This document shows, in pieces, positions 1-7,660 of a stretch of 12,767 bases of DNA. The notes under the pieces are model-generated. The model searched no databases. It was not told the DNA's origin and saw only the letters and a program-made list of their open reading frames with translations. Source of the stretch: a bacterium UBP10_UBA1149 (GTDB lineage Bacteria; Desulfobacterota; Binatia; UBA1149); contig DBZX01000048.1 in assembly GCA_002311335.1 (NCBI GenBank), forward strand, positions 1 through 12,767, written 5' to 3'. The translations under genes were made by a program, and so were the position numbers. The first letter of the stretch is position 1. Each line of letters starts with the position of its first letter.

Positions 1-1
1 C

Positions 2-367
2 AAGATCACCGACCGCACCAAGGACCTGATCAAGTCGGGCGGCGAGTGGATCTCGTCGGTGGATCTCGAAAACCACATCGTCTCGTTGCCGGCGGTCGCG
101 CAGGCCGCGGTTGTGGCCCAGCCTCACCCGAAGTGGGACGAACGCCCGGTGGCCATAGTCGTGGTGGCCGATGGCGCCGGGCTCGATGCCGACGAGGTGA
201 TCAAGCACTGCGAGTCTCGCTTTGCCAAGTGGCAGTTGCCCGACGACGTGCTGTTTCGGGATTCTATTCCCCTGACCTCGACCGGCAAGATCGACAAGAA
301 GGTCATACGCGCGGCGCTCGAAGAAGAGGGCTACCGGTTACCCAGCCTGCAGGCAGAGGCATCCTGA
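2..367 (+). CDS. Fatty acyl-CoA ligase (AMP-forming), C-terminal part
   Basis: This is the 3' end of a class I adenylate-forming enzyme whose gene enters from the left edge, so the start is not visible. The reading frame is open from base 2 to the TGA at 365-367. It begins inside the A8 hinge motif, read as DRTKDLIKSGGEWISSVDLE, and ends with the C-terminal subdomain carrying TSTGKIDKK. The lysine of that motif (codon 287-289) corresponds to the family's catalytic lysine, used in the adenylation half-reaction. The SGGEWISS hinge and STGKIDKK ending resemble medium/long-chain fatty acyl-CoA ligases of the AlkK/FadD type more than acetyl-CoA synthetase. The family activates a carboxylic acid with ATP and CoA in the cytosol; chain length cannot be decided from this fragment. 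About 120 residues are present of a usual 530-560. The next gene starts 55 bp downstream on the same strand. Confidence 0.93.
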   Translation, partial: KITDRTKDLIKSGGEWISSVDLENHIVSLPAVAQAAVVAQPHPKWDERPVAIVVVADGAGLDADEVIKHCESRFAKWQLPDDVLFRDSIPLTSTGKIDKKVIRAALEEEGYRLPSLQAEAS

Positions 368-422
368 GCACTCGGCGGTTCGCCCGTCGCTCAGTTGCCC
401 TGTACGAGGAAGAAACGACGCT

Positions 423-1562
423 ATGAGTACTGTGAACGGACACTGCGCCCCTCGGCTCGACAGGCTGCGGCAGGTTTTCGAGGCCAACTTTACCGACGGC
501 TGCGAGATCGGCGCCGCCGTGGCAGTGGTGGAAAACGGCGAAGTGCTGGCCAGCCTGTGGGGCGGCAGCAAGTCCCCGGGTGGCGAGCCCTGGCAGGAAG
601 ACACGATAGTAAACGTGTTTTCTACAACCAAGGGCATGGTCGCGCTCGCGGTGCAGATCCTTGTAGACCGGGGAAAGATATCGCTGGACTCGCCGGTGGC
701 CGATTACTGGCCCGAGTTTGCCGCGGCGGGCAAGCAGGACATCACCGTGACCCAGCTCATGTCGCACCAGGCCGGACTGGCGGCCCTGCGGCAACAGCTG
801 GAAGCCGACGCGGGTTACGACTGGGACGGTATCTGCGCGCTGCTCGCCGCCGAGGAACCCTGGTGGACGCCGGGCGAGAAACACGGTTACCACGCGATTA
901 GTTTTGGCTGGCTCGGGGGCGAACTTGTACGTCGGGTTGATGGTCGCGACGTGGCCACCTTCATACGCGAAGAAATCGCGGCGCCCTCGGGAGCCGATTT
1001 TTACCTCGGCTTCGGCGAGGATCTCGACGCGCGCTGCGCCGAGATGAGCGAGTTGTCCACCGACCCCGTGCCCGCGGGCGAGCCCAACCTGTTCGAGTTA
1101 ATGATGTCGGATCTCGAGGGCCTCACCGCCCGCGCCTTCACCAACCCGCCCGCGCTCATGCAACCGGGCGCCGTTAACTCGCGGGCCTGGCGCGGAGCCC
1201 AGGTGCCGGGTGCCAACGGTCACTCTTCGGCCCTGTCGCTGGCCAGGATCTACGGCAACGCGGGTCAGCTGCTGTCGAGCGAAGCAATCGCTACCAGCGG
1301 CCGCGAACTCGTGCAGGGGCCCGACGCGGTGCTGGAACTGGAAACTCGTTTTTCGGTGGGATTCATGTTGCCGCAGCCGCACATGCCGTTTGGTTCGGGC
1401 GAGGGGAGCTTCGGCCACGCCGGTGCGGGCGGCTCGCTGGCTTTTTACGACCCCGAGCGGACACTGGGTTTTGCTTACGTGATGAACCGCATGGGTCCGC
1501 ACATACTGCTCGACCCACGGGCCTACCGCCTGGTCGACGCGGTCTACGGGGAGGATAACTAG
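423..1562 (+). CDS. Serine hydrolase, beta-lactamase class C / EstB-like family
   Basis: A 379-aa protein of the class C beta-lactamase/penicillin-binding fold, which in this subgroup is mostly esterases and carboxylic ester hydrolases. The nucleophile motif SxxK is S67-T-T-K70 in NVFSTTKGM. The second motif is Y156-H-A (GYHAISFGW), the tyrosine general base. The third is H332-A-G334 in FGHAGAGGS, replacing the KTG of true beta-lactamases. SHQAGL at 114-119 is also typical of the family. No signal peptide is visible, so a cytoplasmic esterase is more likely than a secreted resistance enzyme. The ATG at 423 is preceded by a GAGGAAG purine stretch at 406-412. The last codon group runs straight into the next gene, whose ATG immediately follows the TAG at 1560-1562, suggesting translational coupling. 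The substrate is unknown; the neighbours would suit an acyl or lipid ester. Confidence 0.92.
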   Translation: MSTVNGHCAPRLDRLRQVFEANFTDGCEIGAAVAVVENGEVLASLWGGSKSPGGEPWQEDTIVNVFSTTKGMVALAVQILVDRGKISLDSPVADYWPEFAAAGKQDITVTQLMSHQAGLAALRQQLEADAGYDWDGICALLAAEEPWWTPGEKHGYHAISFGWLGGELVRRVDGRDVATFIREEIAAPSGADFYLGFGEDLDARCAEMSELSTDPVPAGEPNLFELMMSDLEGLTARAFTNPPALMQPGAVNSRAWRGAQVPGANGHSSALSLARIYGNAGQLLSSEAIATSGRELVQGPDAVLELETRFSVGFMLPQPHMPFGSGEGSFGHAGAGGSLAFYDPERTLGFAYVMNRMGPHILLDPRAYRLVDAVYGEDN

Positions 1563-1994
1563 ATGCCAAGCAACAGGGCCCTCAGGTTCATGAACTCTGC
1601 ACACCGCTGCCTGCTCAAGTTGAGCGGGGGAAGGCTGGGCTGGACGGCGGCCGATATGCCGGTGCTCGAATTGACCACCATCGGTCGCAAGTCGGGTAAG
1701 CCCCGCTCGGTGATGCTGACCTCGCCCCACCAGGATGGCGATGTGATCGTCATCGTTGCGTCGAAGGGCGGCGCAGACCACCACCCCAACTGGTTTCTCA
1801 ACCTGCGGGATAATTCCCGGGTGGTGGTGACCATGCAGGACTCCGCTGATCGCAACATGAACGCGCGTGTCGCCAGCCACGAAGAGCGCGAACGCCTCTG
1901 GCCGACGATAACCAGCGAGTACACGAACTACGCCGGCTACCAGGGCAAGACCGACCGGGAGATACCGTTGATAATGCTCGAACCTGCTGACTGA
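1563..1994 (+). CDS. Ddn-like deazaflavin (F420)-dependent nitroreductase family protein (DUF385)
   Basis: A 143-aa split-barrel protein of the Ddn/DUF385 family (F420H2-dependent quinone reductases and nitroreductases of mycobacteria). Visible family features are LTTIGRKSGKPRS at 37-49, the cofactor-phosphate-binding stretch VASKGGADHHPNWFLNL at 65-81, and the C-terminal block with Y120, Y123 and Y126 followed by KTDREIPLIML. The tyrosine spacing matches the Y130/Y133/Y136 group that lines the substrate pocket of Mycobacterium tuberculosis Ddn. The family uses reduced F420 to reduce quinones, enones or nitro compounds; some members bind other flavins or fatty acids, so cofactor choice here is inferred. 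The ATG abuts the upstream stop codon, and the GGGGAGG at about 1547-1553, inside the end of the hydrolase gene, can serve as its ribosome site. The gene ends 6 bp before the molybdopterin oxidoreductase. Confidence 0.9.
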   Translation: MPSNRALRFMNSAHRCLLKLSGGRLGWTAADMPVLELTTIGRKSGKPRSVMLTSPHQDGDVIVIVASKGGADHHPNWFLNLRDNSRVVVTMQDSADRNMNARVASHEERERLWPTITSEYTNYAGYQGKTDREIPLIMLEPAD

Positions 1995-2000
1995 TGGGGC

Positions 2001-4184
2001 ATGTCTGAACGCCGGCCAGCGAGCGGGGGCGGCATGGCCGCGCTCGCGTACAGTCTGCGCAAGGGCCGCGAGGCCGGCGGCGTACTCGCACTTTACCGCC
2101 GCCTGGCAAGCCGAAACGCGTGCAAGACCTGCGGCCTGGGCATGGGAGGGCAGGCCGGCGGCATGGTCAGCGAAGCGGGGCGCTGGCCCGAGGTGTGCAA
2201 GAAAAGCATACAGGCCCAGGCCGCCGACATGGCCGCCGCGATTCCTGAACGCTTTTTTGCTGACAATACCCTCGAGCAGATAAGCGCGCTCGGCTCCCAG
2301 GGGCTCGAATCCCTGGGCAGGCTGTCATTCCCCTTGCTGGCCGAGCCCGGCGCGACGCATTTTGTTCGCGTGGGCTGGAACGAGGCGCTCGACCGCGCGG
2401 CAGCCGGCTTCGAGGCGGCCGGTCCCGACAACGCGTTTTTTTATTCTTCGGGACGCGCGAGCAACGAGTCGGCGTTCCTGATGCAGCTCGTGGCCCGGGC
2501 CTGGGGTACGGCCAACATCAACAACTGCTCGTACTATTGTCACCAGGCCTCGGGCGTGGCCCTGACCGAAGCCTACGGTTCGTCCACCGCGTCGGTCACG
2601 CTCGATGACCTCGACTACTGCGACCTCGTGTTGCTGGCCGGCGCCAACCCGGCGAGCAACCACCCGCGTTTCATTACCCGCTTGGTCGAGATCCGCCGTC
2701 GCGGTGGCGTGGTGATCGTCGTCAACCCGCTGAAGGAAAACGGACTGCTGCGTTTTTACGTTCCGTCGGATCCACGCAGCATGCTGTTCGGCTCCACGGT
2801 GAGCGACATCTACCTGCAGCCCCACGCCGGTGAGGACGCTGCCCTGTTCAAGGCCATGCTGCTGGCGCTGGTAGAGAAGGGGGCGACCGACAGGGCGTTC
2901 ATAGCCGAGCACTCGAGCGGTTGGGACGATCTCGAGGCCGACCTGTCGCGTTATGATATCGGCGCGCTCGTGCAGCGCAGCGGGGTGGACGCGGCCGATT
3001 TTGAGCGCGCGGTGGACGCGCTGGCCGTTGCCGAAAACGGAGTGGCGGCCTGGGCCATGGGCCTTACCCACCACGTGGACGGCAGCAATACGGTGGCGGC
3101 CCTGGCCAATCTCGCTATGGCTCGCGGCTGGCTCGGAAAACCCGGCGCGGGCTTACTGCCACTCAGGGGACACTCCAACGTGCAGGGGGTGGGCTCCTGT
3201 GGGGTGGCCCCGGCGGTCAAGCAGGCCTTCGCCTCGAAGCTCGAGGAAGTTTACGGCGTGGCCGCTCCCACCGGCAAGGGCTTGGACACCTACGCTTCGA
3301 TGGAAGCGGCCGAGCAGGGCAGGATCGGTGCCGCCTTCATGCTCGGCGGCAACCTGTTTGCCAGCAACCCTGACAGCGCTTGGGCAGCGCGTGCGCTCGG
3401 ACGCGTAGACACGACGGTTTACCTGGCCACCAAGCTCAACGTGGGGCACTTGCTGGGCCGCGGGCGTACGAGCCTGGTGCTGCCCGTGCTCGCGCGAGAC
3501 GAAGAGCAACAGCCGACAACACAGGAGAGTATGTTCAACCTCGTGCGCATGTCTGACGGTGGCGCGCCTCCACCCGAGGGCGAGGCTCGCTCGGAGGTCG
3601 AACTGGTCGCCGAGCTGGCCGAGCGACTGCTGCCGACGGGCCGTTTTGACTGGGGCCAACTGCGTTCGCACTCCGAGCTCAGGCGCACCATGGCGCAGGT
3701 GGTGCCCGGCTACGGTAAGCTCGCTGAGATAGACGAAAGTCGCAAGGAGTTTCACGTCGCCGGCCGGGGATTCAGCCAGCGTCGTTTTGCCACCGACGAT
3801 GGTCGTGTCCACTTCAAGGTCACGCCGCTGCCGGTCGAGCAGCAGGCCGAGCCGGGTACCTTTACCCTGATCACGCTGAGGTCGGAGGGACAGTTCAATA
3901 CCGTCGTCTACGAGCAGGAGGACCGCTATCGCGGCAACACCCGGCGCGACGTGGTGATGATGTCGAGCGAGGACGCGGCGGCCCTCGGTCTGGCCGATGG
4001 CGACCCGGTAGAAGTCTTCACCGGCACTGGCCGAATGCGGGTGGTCGTGTCTCTTGTCGAAATACGCCCGGGCAACCTGGCCATGTACTACCCCGAGGCC
4101 AACCAGTTGGTACCACGCCGGCTCGACCCACGCTCGCGAACGCCGGCATTCAAATCAGTCCGCGCACAGCTGGCCCCCTGCTGA
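2001..4184 (+). CDS. FdhF/YdeP-type molybdopterin oxidoreductase (formate dehydrogenase alpha-like)
   Basis: A 727-aa member of the DMSO-reductase superfamily. The N-terminus has C41-x-x-C44 (CKTCGLGMGGQ) and C66 (PEVCKKS). This is fewer and differently spaced cysteines than the CxxCx3Cx26C [4Fe-4S] ligand set of FdhF, so an iron-sulfur cluster is uncertain. NNCSYYCHQASG (C176 to G184) aligns with the NNVDCCARVUHG active-site region of E. coli FdhF: C180 takes the place of Sec140 as the expected Mo ligand and H181 that of His141. GANPASNHPR and VVNPLKENG belong to the pterin-binding core. Residues 615-722 form the C-terminal molybdopterin-dinucleotide-binding domain (TLITLRSEGQFNTVVYEQ). There is no Tat signal, so it is probably cytoplasmic. 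The start at 2001 lacks a clear Shine-Dalgarno sequence; M12 (2034) is an alternative. No dedicated electron-transfer subunit is nearby. The substrate is unknown, and this YdeP-like branch is not proven to oxidise formate. Confidence 0.93.
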   Translation: MSERRPASGGGMAALAYSLRKGREAGGVLALYRRLASRNACKTCGLGMGGQAGGMVSEAGRWPEVCKKSIQAQAADMAAAIPERFFADNTLEQISALGSQGLESLGRLSFPLLAEPGATHFVRVGWNEALDRAAAGFEAAGPDNAFFYSSGRASNESAFLMQLVARAWGTANINNCSYYCHQASGVALTEAYGSSTASVTLDDLDYCDLVLLAGANPASNHPRFITRLVEIRRRGGVVIVVNPLKENGLLRFYVPSDPRSMLFGSTVSDIYLQPHAGEDAALFKAMLLALVEKGATDRAFIAEHSSGWDDLEADLSRYDIGALVQRSGVDAADFERAVDALAVAENGVAAWAMGLTHHVDGSNTVAALANLAMARGWLGKPGAGLLPLRGHSNVQGVGSCGVAPAVKQAFASKLEEVYGVAAPTGKGLDTYASMEAAEQGRIGAAFMLGGNLFASNPDSAWAARALGRVDTTVYLATKLNVGHLLGRGRTSLVLPVLARDEEQQPTTQESMFNLVRMSDGGAPPPEGEARSEVELVAELAERLLPTGRFDWGQLRSHSELRRTMAQVVPGYGKLAEIDESRKEFHVAGRGFSQRRFATDDGRVHFKVTPLPVEQQAEPGTFTLITLRSEGQFNTVVYEQEDRYRGNTRRDVVMMSSEDAAALGLADGDPVEVFTGTGRMRVVVSLVEIRPGNLAMYYPEANQLVPRRLDPRSRTPAFKSVRAQLAPC

Positions 4185-4270
4185 CGCCGATCCTGGCCCT
4201 GGCCGGGGGGAGGTGAGCCCGCCGCGCTTAACTTCTTGTATTTACTGCGATTTAAGAGCAGGTATAAGGC

Positions 4271-5857
4271 ATGTCGAAAATGTTCTTTGAGCGCTTGAGC
4301 GCGCTCGATAATTCCTTCCTGATCTTCGAAAAGCCCAACACCCCGATGCACATCGGCAGCACGATGATCTTTGAGGCCGGTGAGCTGGCCCGTCCCGACG
4401 GCGGCATCGACGCCGATGCGGTGCGCGACGCGGTGGGGGCTGCCCTGCCATTCATCCCGCGCTACAGGCAGAAGATCATTCAGGTGCCCGGTAGTTATCG
4501 CTGGGTGTGGGTAGACGATTCTCACTTCAACATCGACTACCACATTCGTCACACGGCGTTGCCCAGGCCCGGTGGAGACAAGGAGCTCAAGCGTCTGGCC
4601 GGTCGCATAATGGAAAACCACCTCGACCGCAGCCGGCCGCTGTGGGAGATGTGGGTGGTCGAGGGCATGGACGACGGACGCTTTGCCATCATAAGCAAGG
4701 TGCACCACTGCATGATAGACGGCGTGGCCGGTGTTGACCTGATGACGGTATTGCTCGACGTCAATCCTGAGAGCAAACGCCCCCAGCCCGGTGGCTTCAT
4801 TCCACGCCGCGTACCGACGGCCTGGGAGCTGCTGGCCGACGGTGTGAGCCACCGCGCGATGCTGCCGCTGAGGTTGTTGAGGGGCGCGGGCGCCATGTTC
4901 AAGGAAGCCGACGACACCAAGCGCGAGTTGCTGGTGCGCCTGCGTGCTGTGGCCAGCATGCTGGGCTGGACCATGGCTAGCGCGGACGACACTCCGTTTA
5001 ACCGCGAAGTGGGGCCGCACAGAAGGGCCGACTGGTACGCCATGGATCTTGCTCGGGTTAAATCGGTGCGCGCCCGGCTGGGTGGGTCGATCAACGATAT
5101 CGTGCTCACCGTGGTGGCCGGTGCCGTGCAGAGAATGCTTTCCAAGCGCAGGATCAACCCCGGTTCGGTGGATTTCAGAGTGCTGGCGCCGGTCAGCGTG
5201 CGCGGCAGCGACGAACGCGGGCGGTCAGGAAACCGCGTGTCCGCCTGGCTCATTGACCTGCCGGTAGACCGTGTCGACCCGCGCGCGCAACTCGATCTTG
5301 TGCGAGAGCAGACCCGCGAACTCAAGGAATCGCGGCAGGCGGTCGGAGCCGAGCTGCTCATCGACGTAGCCGAGTGGGCCCCGTCTACCCTGCTCGCGCT
5401 TGGCACGCGCAACGTGACCCGTATGCGCCTGTTCGACATGATAGTGACCAACGTGCCGGGTCCGCAGTTCCCCGTTTACATGGCCGGCGCTCGCCTGCTT
5501 GAGACTTACCCGGTGGTGCCGTTGTTCGACAACATGGGGCTTGGCATCGCGCTGCTCAGTTACGACGGTGCGATATACTGGGGCATGAATGCCGACTACG
5601 ATTTGTTTCCTGACACGTCGGAGGTCGTCGACGCCATCCACGAATCGTTTGCCGCGCTCGAGGTGGTGGCGCAGGCGGCTTCAGACGAGCTGACCTCCAG
5701 CGGTGGCGAAGTAAACATCCAGCCGCCGGCCGGCAGCAAGTCGGCAGCCGCAGGGGTGGGGGAGGCTTCTCCAGCGGAGACCGCGGTCGCCGACACCACC
5801 GACGAGCAGGTTTCCTCGAGCCCGGGCGAGCCGCCGGGCAAGGTGACGCTCAACTAG
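4271..5857 (+). CDS. Wax ester synthase/diacylglycerol acyltransferase (WS/DGAT)
   Basis: A 528-aa bifunctional WS/DGAT-family acyltransferase, which joins acyl-CoA to a fatty alcohol or diacylglycerol to make wax esters or triacylglycerol, usually at the inner membrane/lipid-body surface. The N-terminal catalytic motif HHxxxDG is H145-H-C-M-I-D150-G151. The PLW motif is P123-L-W125. The GxxND motif is GSI-N275-D276, and NVPGP lies at 394-398 in the C-terminal DUF1298 domain. The N-terminus RLSALDNSFLIFE and the PMHIGS stretch are classic for the family. Residues from about 480 to 528 are a Ser/Pro/Ala/Glu-rich tail with no recognisable domain, making the protein somewhat longer than the usual 450-480 aa. 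The start ATG has only a weak upstream GAGCAGG (4256-4262). It lies 86 bp after the molybdopterin oxidoreductase gene, and the gap is A/T-richer near its 3' end. The acyl-CoA ligase at the left edge could supply its substrate. Confidence 0.96.
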   Translation: MSKMFFERLSALDNSFLIFEKPNTPMHIGSTMIFEAGELARPDGGIDADAVRDAVGAALPFIPRYRQKIIQVPGSYRWVWVDDSHFNIDYHIRHTALPRPGGDKELKRLAGRIMENHLDRSRPLWEMWVVEGMDDGRFAIISKVHHCMIDGVAGVDLMTVLLDVNPESKRPQPGGFIPRRVPTAWELLADGVSHRAMLPLRLLRGAGAMFKEADDTKRELLVRLRAVASMLGWTMASADDTPFNREVGPHRRADWYAMDLARVKSVRARLGGSINDIVLTVVAGAVQRMLSKRRINPGSVDFRVLAPVSVRGSDERGRSGNRVSAWLIDLPVDRVDPRAQLDLVREQTRELKESRQAVGAELLIDVAEWAPSTLLALGTRNVTRMRLFDMIVTNVPGPQFPVYMAGARLLETYPVVPLFDNMGLGIALLSYDGAIYWGMNADYDLFPDTSEVVDAIHESFAALEVVAQAASDELTSSGGEVNIQPPAGSKSAAAGVGEASPAETAVADTTDEQVSSSPGEPPGKVTLN

Positions 5858-5871
5858 AACCCGTCGTTGGG

Positions 5872-5904
5872 GCCTGCCGTAGCATCTTGTCGCTGCGGGC
5901 AGGC
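5872..5904. terminator. Hairpin between convergent genes, likely bidirectional terminator
   Basis: The arms GCCTGCC (5872-5878) and GGCAGGC (5898-5904) are perfect reverse complements. The stem continues inward, after one bulged G at 5897, with GTAGC (5879-5883) against GCTGC (5892-5896; one G-U pair), leaving an 8-nt loop. It lies in the 62-bp gap between the stop codons of the convergent WS/DGAT gene and APH-family gene, where a terminator is expected in both directions. There is no T-tract, so intrinsic termination is not certain. Confidence 0.5.
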
Positions 5905-5919
5905 TGCCAGGGCGCTCGA

Positions 5920-6972
5920 CTAGCCGAGTTCGAGCAGCTCGCAGGCGCGGGTGGCCAGGTAGCGGCACACCTCCCCGTAGCTGGTCGCGAGTTCCGAACT
6001 GGCATTGCCGTCCAGGCCGCGCTTGTAGACCCCCTGGGTTATGGCGGCCATCCTGAAAAGCGAAAAAGCGACGTAGTAGTTCCAGTTGTCTATGCCGTCG
6101 CGGCCAGTTCGCCGGCAGTAGCTTTCCACGTAATGCTCCTCGCTCGGTATGCCGGTGGCGGCAAAGTCCACGTCGACCAGGCCGCTCTGCGTAGGACTCT
6201 GCACGTGGTAGCCCATGCAGTTGTAAGCGAGGTCGGCCAGCGGGTGCCCCAGCGTTGACAGCTCCCAGTCGAGCACGGCTATCATGCGCGTCTGGTCGGG
6301 GTGGTAGACCGAGTTTTCGAGGCGGTAGTCGCCGTGCGCTATGCAGCTGGAGTCGTCGTCGGGAATGTTGGCCGGCAGCCATTCGATGAGCGTGTCCATG
6401 TCGGGCAGCTGCTCGGTCTGCGAATCGCGGTACTGCCCGCTCCAGCGTCCAAGCTGTCGGTCAAAGTAGTTGCCCTGCCGGCCGTAGTCGTCCAGGCCCA
6501 CGGCGGCGGTGTCTACGTTGTGCAGCGCGGCCAGCACTTCGCCCATCGATTCATACACGGCCGCTCGCTCTGTCGGCGACAGTTCGGGCAAGCGCGGGTC
6601 ACGGAATATCCTGCCCTCGAGGCACTCCATGATGTAGAAGTCGGTGCCGATGATCTCGGCGTCGGTGCAAAGCGCGTACATGCGGGGCACCGGCACGTCG
6701 GTGTCGGCCAACGCACTCATCACCCGGTACTCGCGGTCCACCTGGTGGGCGCTCTTGAGCAGGCGGCCGGGAGGTTTCTTGCGCAGGACGTAACGCTGGC
6801 CGGGGGTAGCCAGCAGGTAGGTGGGGTTGGATTGGCCGCCCTTGAACTGGGTGATGTCCACCGGGCCTTGAAAGCCTTCGACGTTGGCCTCCAGCCAGCT
6901 GGCCAAGGGCGCGGGGTCGATGCGGTGCGCCTCGCGTACTGGGCCAGCCTGGGATGCGGGATCGGTGTTCAT
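5920..6972 (-). CDS. Phosphotransferase family protein (APH-like, ACAD10/11-type kinase domain)
   Basis: A 350-aa protein with the aminoglycoside-phosphotransferase/choline-kinase fold. It belongs to the subgroup that in eukaryotic ACAD10/ACAD11 is fused to acyl-CoA dehydrogenase and that phosphorylates 4-hydroxyacyl-CoA during breakdown of hydroxylated fatty acids. Visible motifs are FKGGQSNPTYLL (43-54, nucleotide-binding loop), VLRKKPPG with K65/K66 as the likely ATP lysine, the Brenner motif H213-G-D215-Y-R-L-E-N220 (catalytic Asp215 and Asn220), and the metal-binding D235-W-E in LDWELSTLGHPLADLAY. No signal peptide or membrane segment is seen. It is the last gene of an apparent minus-strand operon and starts 11 bp after the stop of the isomerase-like gene. 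A strong Shine-Dalgarno sequence is absent. A role in hydroxyacyl-CoA or other lipid-derived substrate metabolism is inferred from the subfamily; the true substrate is not shown. Confidence 0.92.
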   Translation of the reverse strand: MNTDPASQAGPVREAHRIDPAPLASWLEANVEGFQGPVDITQFKGGQSNPTYLLATPGQRYVLRKKPPGRLLKSAHQVDREYRVMSALADTDVPVPRMYALCTDAEIIGTDFYIMECLEGRIFRDPRLPELSPTERAAVYESMGEVLAALHNVDTAAVGLDDYGRQGNYFDRQLGRWSGQYRDSQTEQLPDMDTLIEWLPANIPDDDSSCIAHGDYRLENSVYHPDQTRMIAVLDWELSTLGHPLADLAYNCMGYHVQSPTQSGLVDVDFAATGIPSEEHYVESYCRRTGRDGIDNWNYYVAFSLFRMAAITQGVYKRGLDGNASSELATSYGEVCRYLATRACELLELG

Positions 6973-6983
6973 GGCAGGACTTG

Positions 6984-7628
6984 TTAGCGCGAACCGTGGG
7001 GCGCCGCCAACGGGTCGGCCAGGGGTTCGTCTTTCATGTCGCCGTTATCGATCATCAGTTGCCTGAGCAGCCACTCCACGCGGTCGCCACCCCAGTAACG
7101 CTTTTTGCCGTAAACGAAGAACGGTATTCCAAAGATATCCTTGCGCCGGGCACCGGCGTGGCAGGCATCGAGTCGATCGGCGGTCGCCTGGCTGCTTGCC
7201 CTCTCGATGAGTTGCTCCGCGTCAAGCCCGCAGTTGCCCGCGGCGTCGGCAATGACCGAACGATCGGCCAGGTCGCGGCCGCGCGAAAATCGCAGGCTGA
7301 ACATGTCGAGCGCAAAGGGGAGGGCCAGGCCTTCGTCGGCCGCCACCAGGCAGCAGGCGTGAGGCAATTCCCAGTCGGTGTCGACAGACCGGGGCCACTT
7401 GAGCGGGAGACCCAGCGCGGCGACCTGCCGGCCCACGTCTTCGACCAGGTAGCTGGCCTTGGCCGGGTTGGCCACGGGGTCTACAAAGGGCAGGTCCGGT
7501 CGCGGCCATATGGGGTGCCAGGACACAGGCGGCGAGTAGTGCTCGAGCACGCGCGACAGGCGCAGCAGTCCGAGCCATGCGTAGGGACTTCTCAGGGAGA
7601 AATAGACGTCGAGGCGATCCCGTGGCAT
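6984..7628 (-). CDS. DsbA-family protein, HCCA isomerase / kappa-GST-like
   Basis: A 214-aa thioredoxin-fold protein of the 2-hydroxychromene-2-carboxylate isomerase/kappa glutathione transferase group. The N-terminal strand and active site read LDVYFSLRSPYAWLG. S14-P15 lines up with the catalytic Ser of HCCA isomerases and kappa GSTs, which takes the place of the DsbA CxxC cysteine. The cis-proline loop is FGIPFFV (P169) and the C-terminal hallmark is YWGGDRVEWL (D182-R183). The family binds glutathione and works in naphthalene-type aromatic catabolism or as GSH-dependent isomerase/peroxidase; no aromatic-degradation genes are present here, so the specific reaction is unknown. It begins 32 bp after the selenoperoxiredoxin stop and ends 11 bp before the phosphotransferase, so it is probably cotranscribed with both. 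The possible joint use of glutathione with the peroxiredoxin is inference. Confidence 0.9.
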   Translation of the reverse strand: MPRDRLDVYFSLRSPYAWLGLLRLSRVLEHYSPPVSWHPIWPRPDLPFVDPVANPAKASYLVEDVGRQVAALGLPLKWPRSVDTDWELPHACCLVAADEGLALPFALDMFSLRFSRGRDLADRSVIADAAGNCGLDAEQLIERASSQATADRLDACHAGARRKDIFGIPFFVYGKKRYWGGDRVEWLLRQLMIDNGDMKDEPLADPLAAPHGSR

Positions 7629-7660
7629 CGAAGGAATCTTGCTGCTTCGTCCTTTCGTCT

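Noticed and set aside
4182..4184. UGA ending the molybdopterin oxidoreductase considered as another Sec codon
   Set aside because: The protein is already full length there, the downstream frame is not protein-like, and no suitably placed hairpin with family context follows.
4236..4268. TTGTAT and TATAAG before WS/DGAT as a promoter
   Set aside because: The spacing is 21 nt and the -10-like box ends 2 nt before the start codon, too close for a normal leader.
4088..5451. Long antisense open frames (about 300 codons each) opposite the molybdoenzyme end and WS/DGAT
   Set aside because: They are GC-driven shadow frames: no family motifs, His/Arg-rich composition, and the sense strand carries every WS/DGAT motif.
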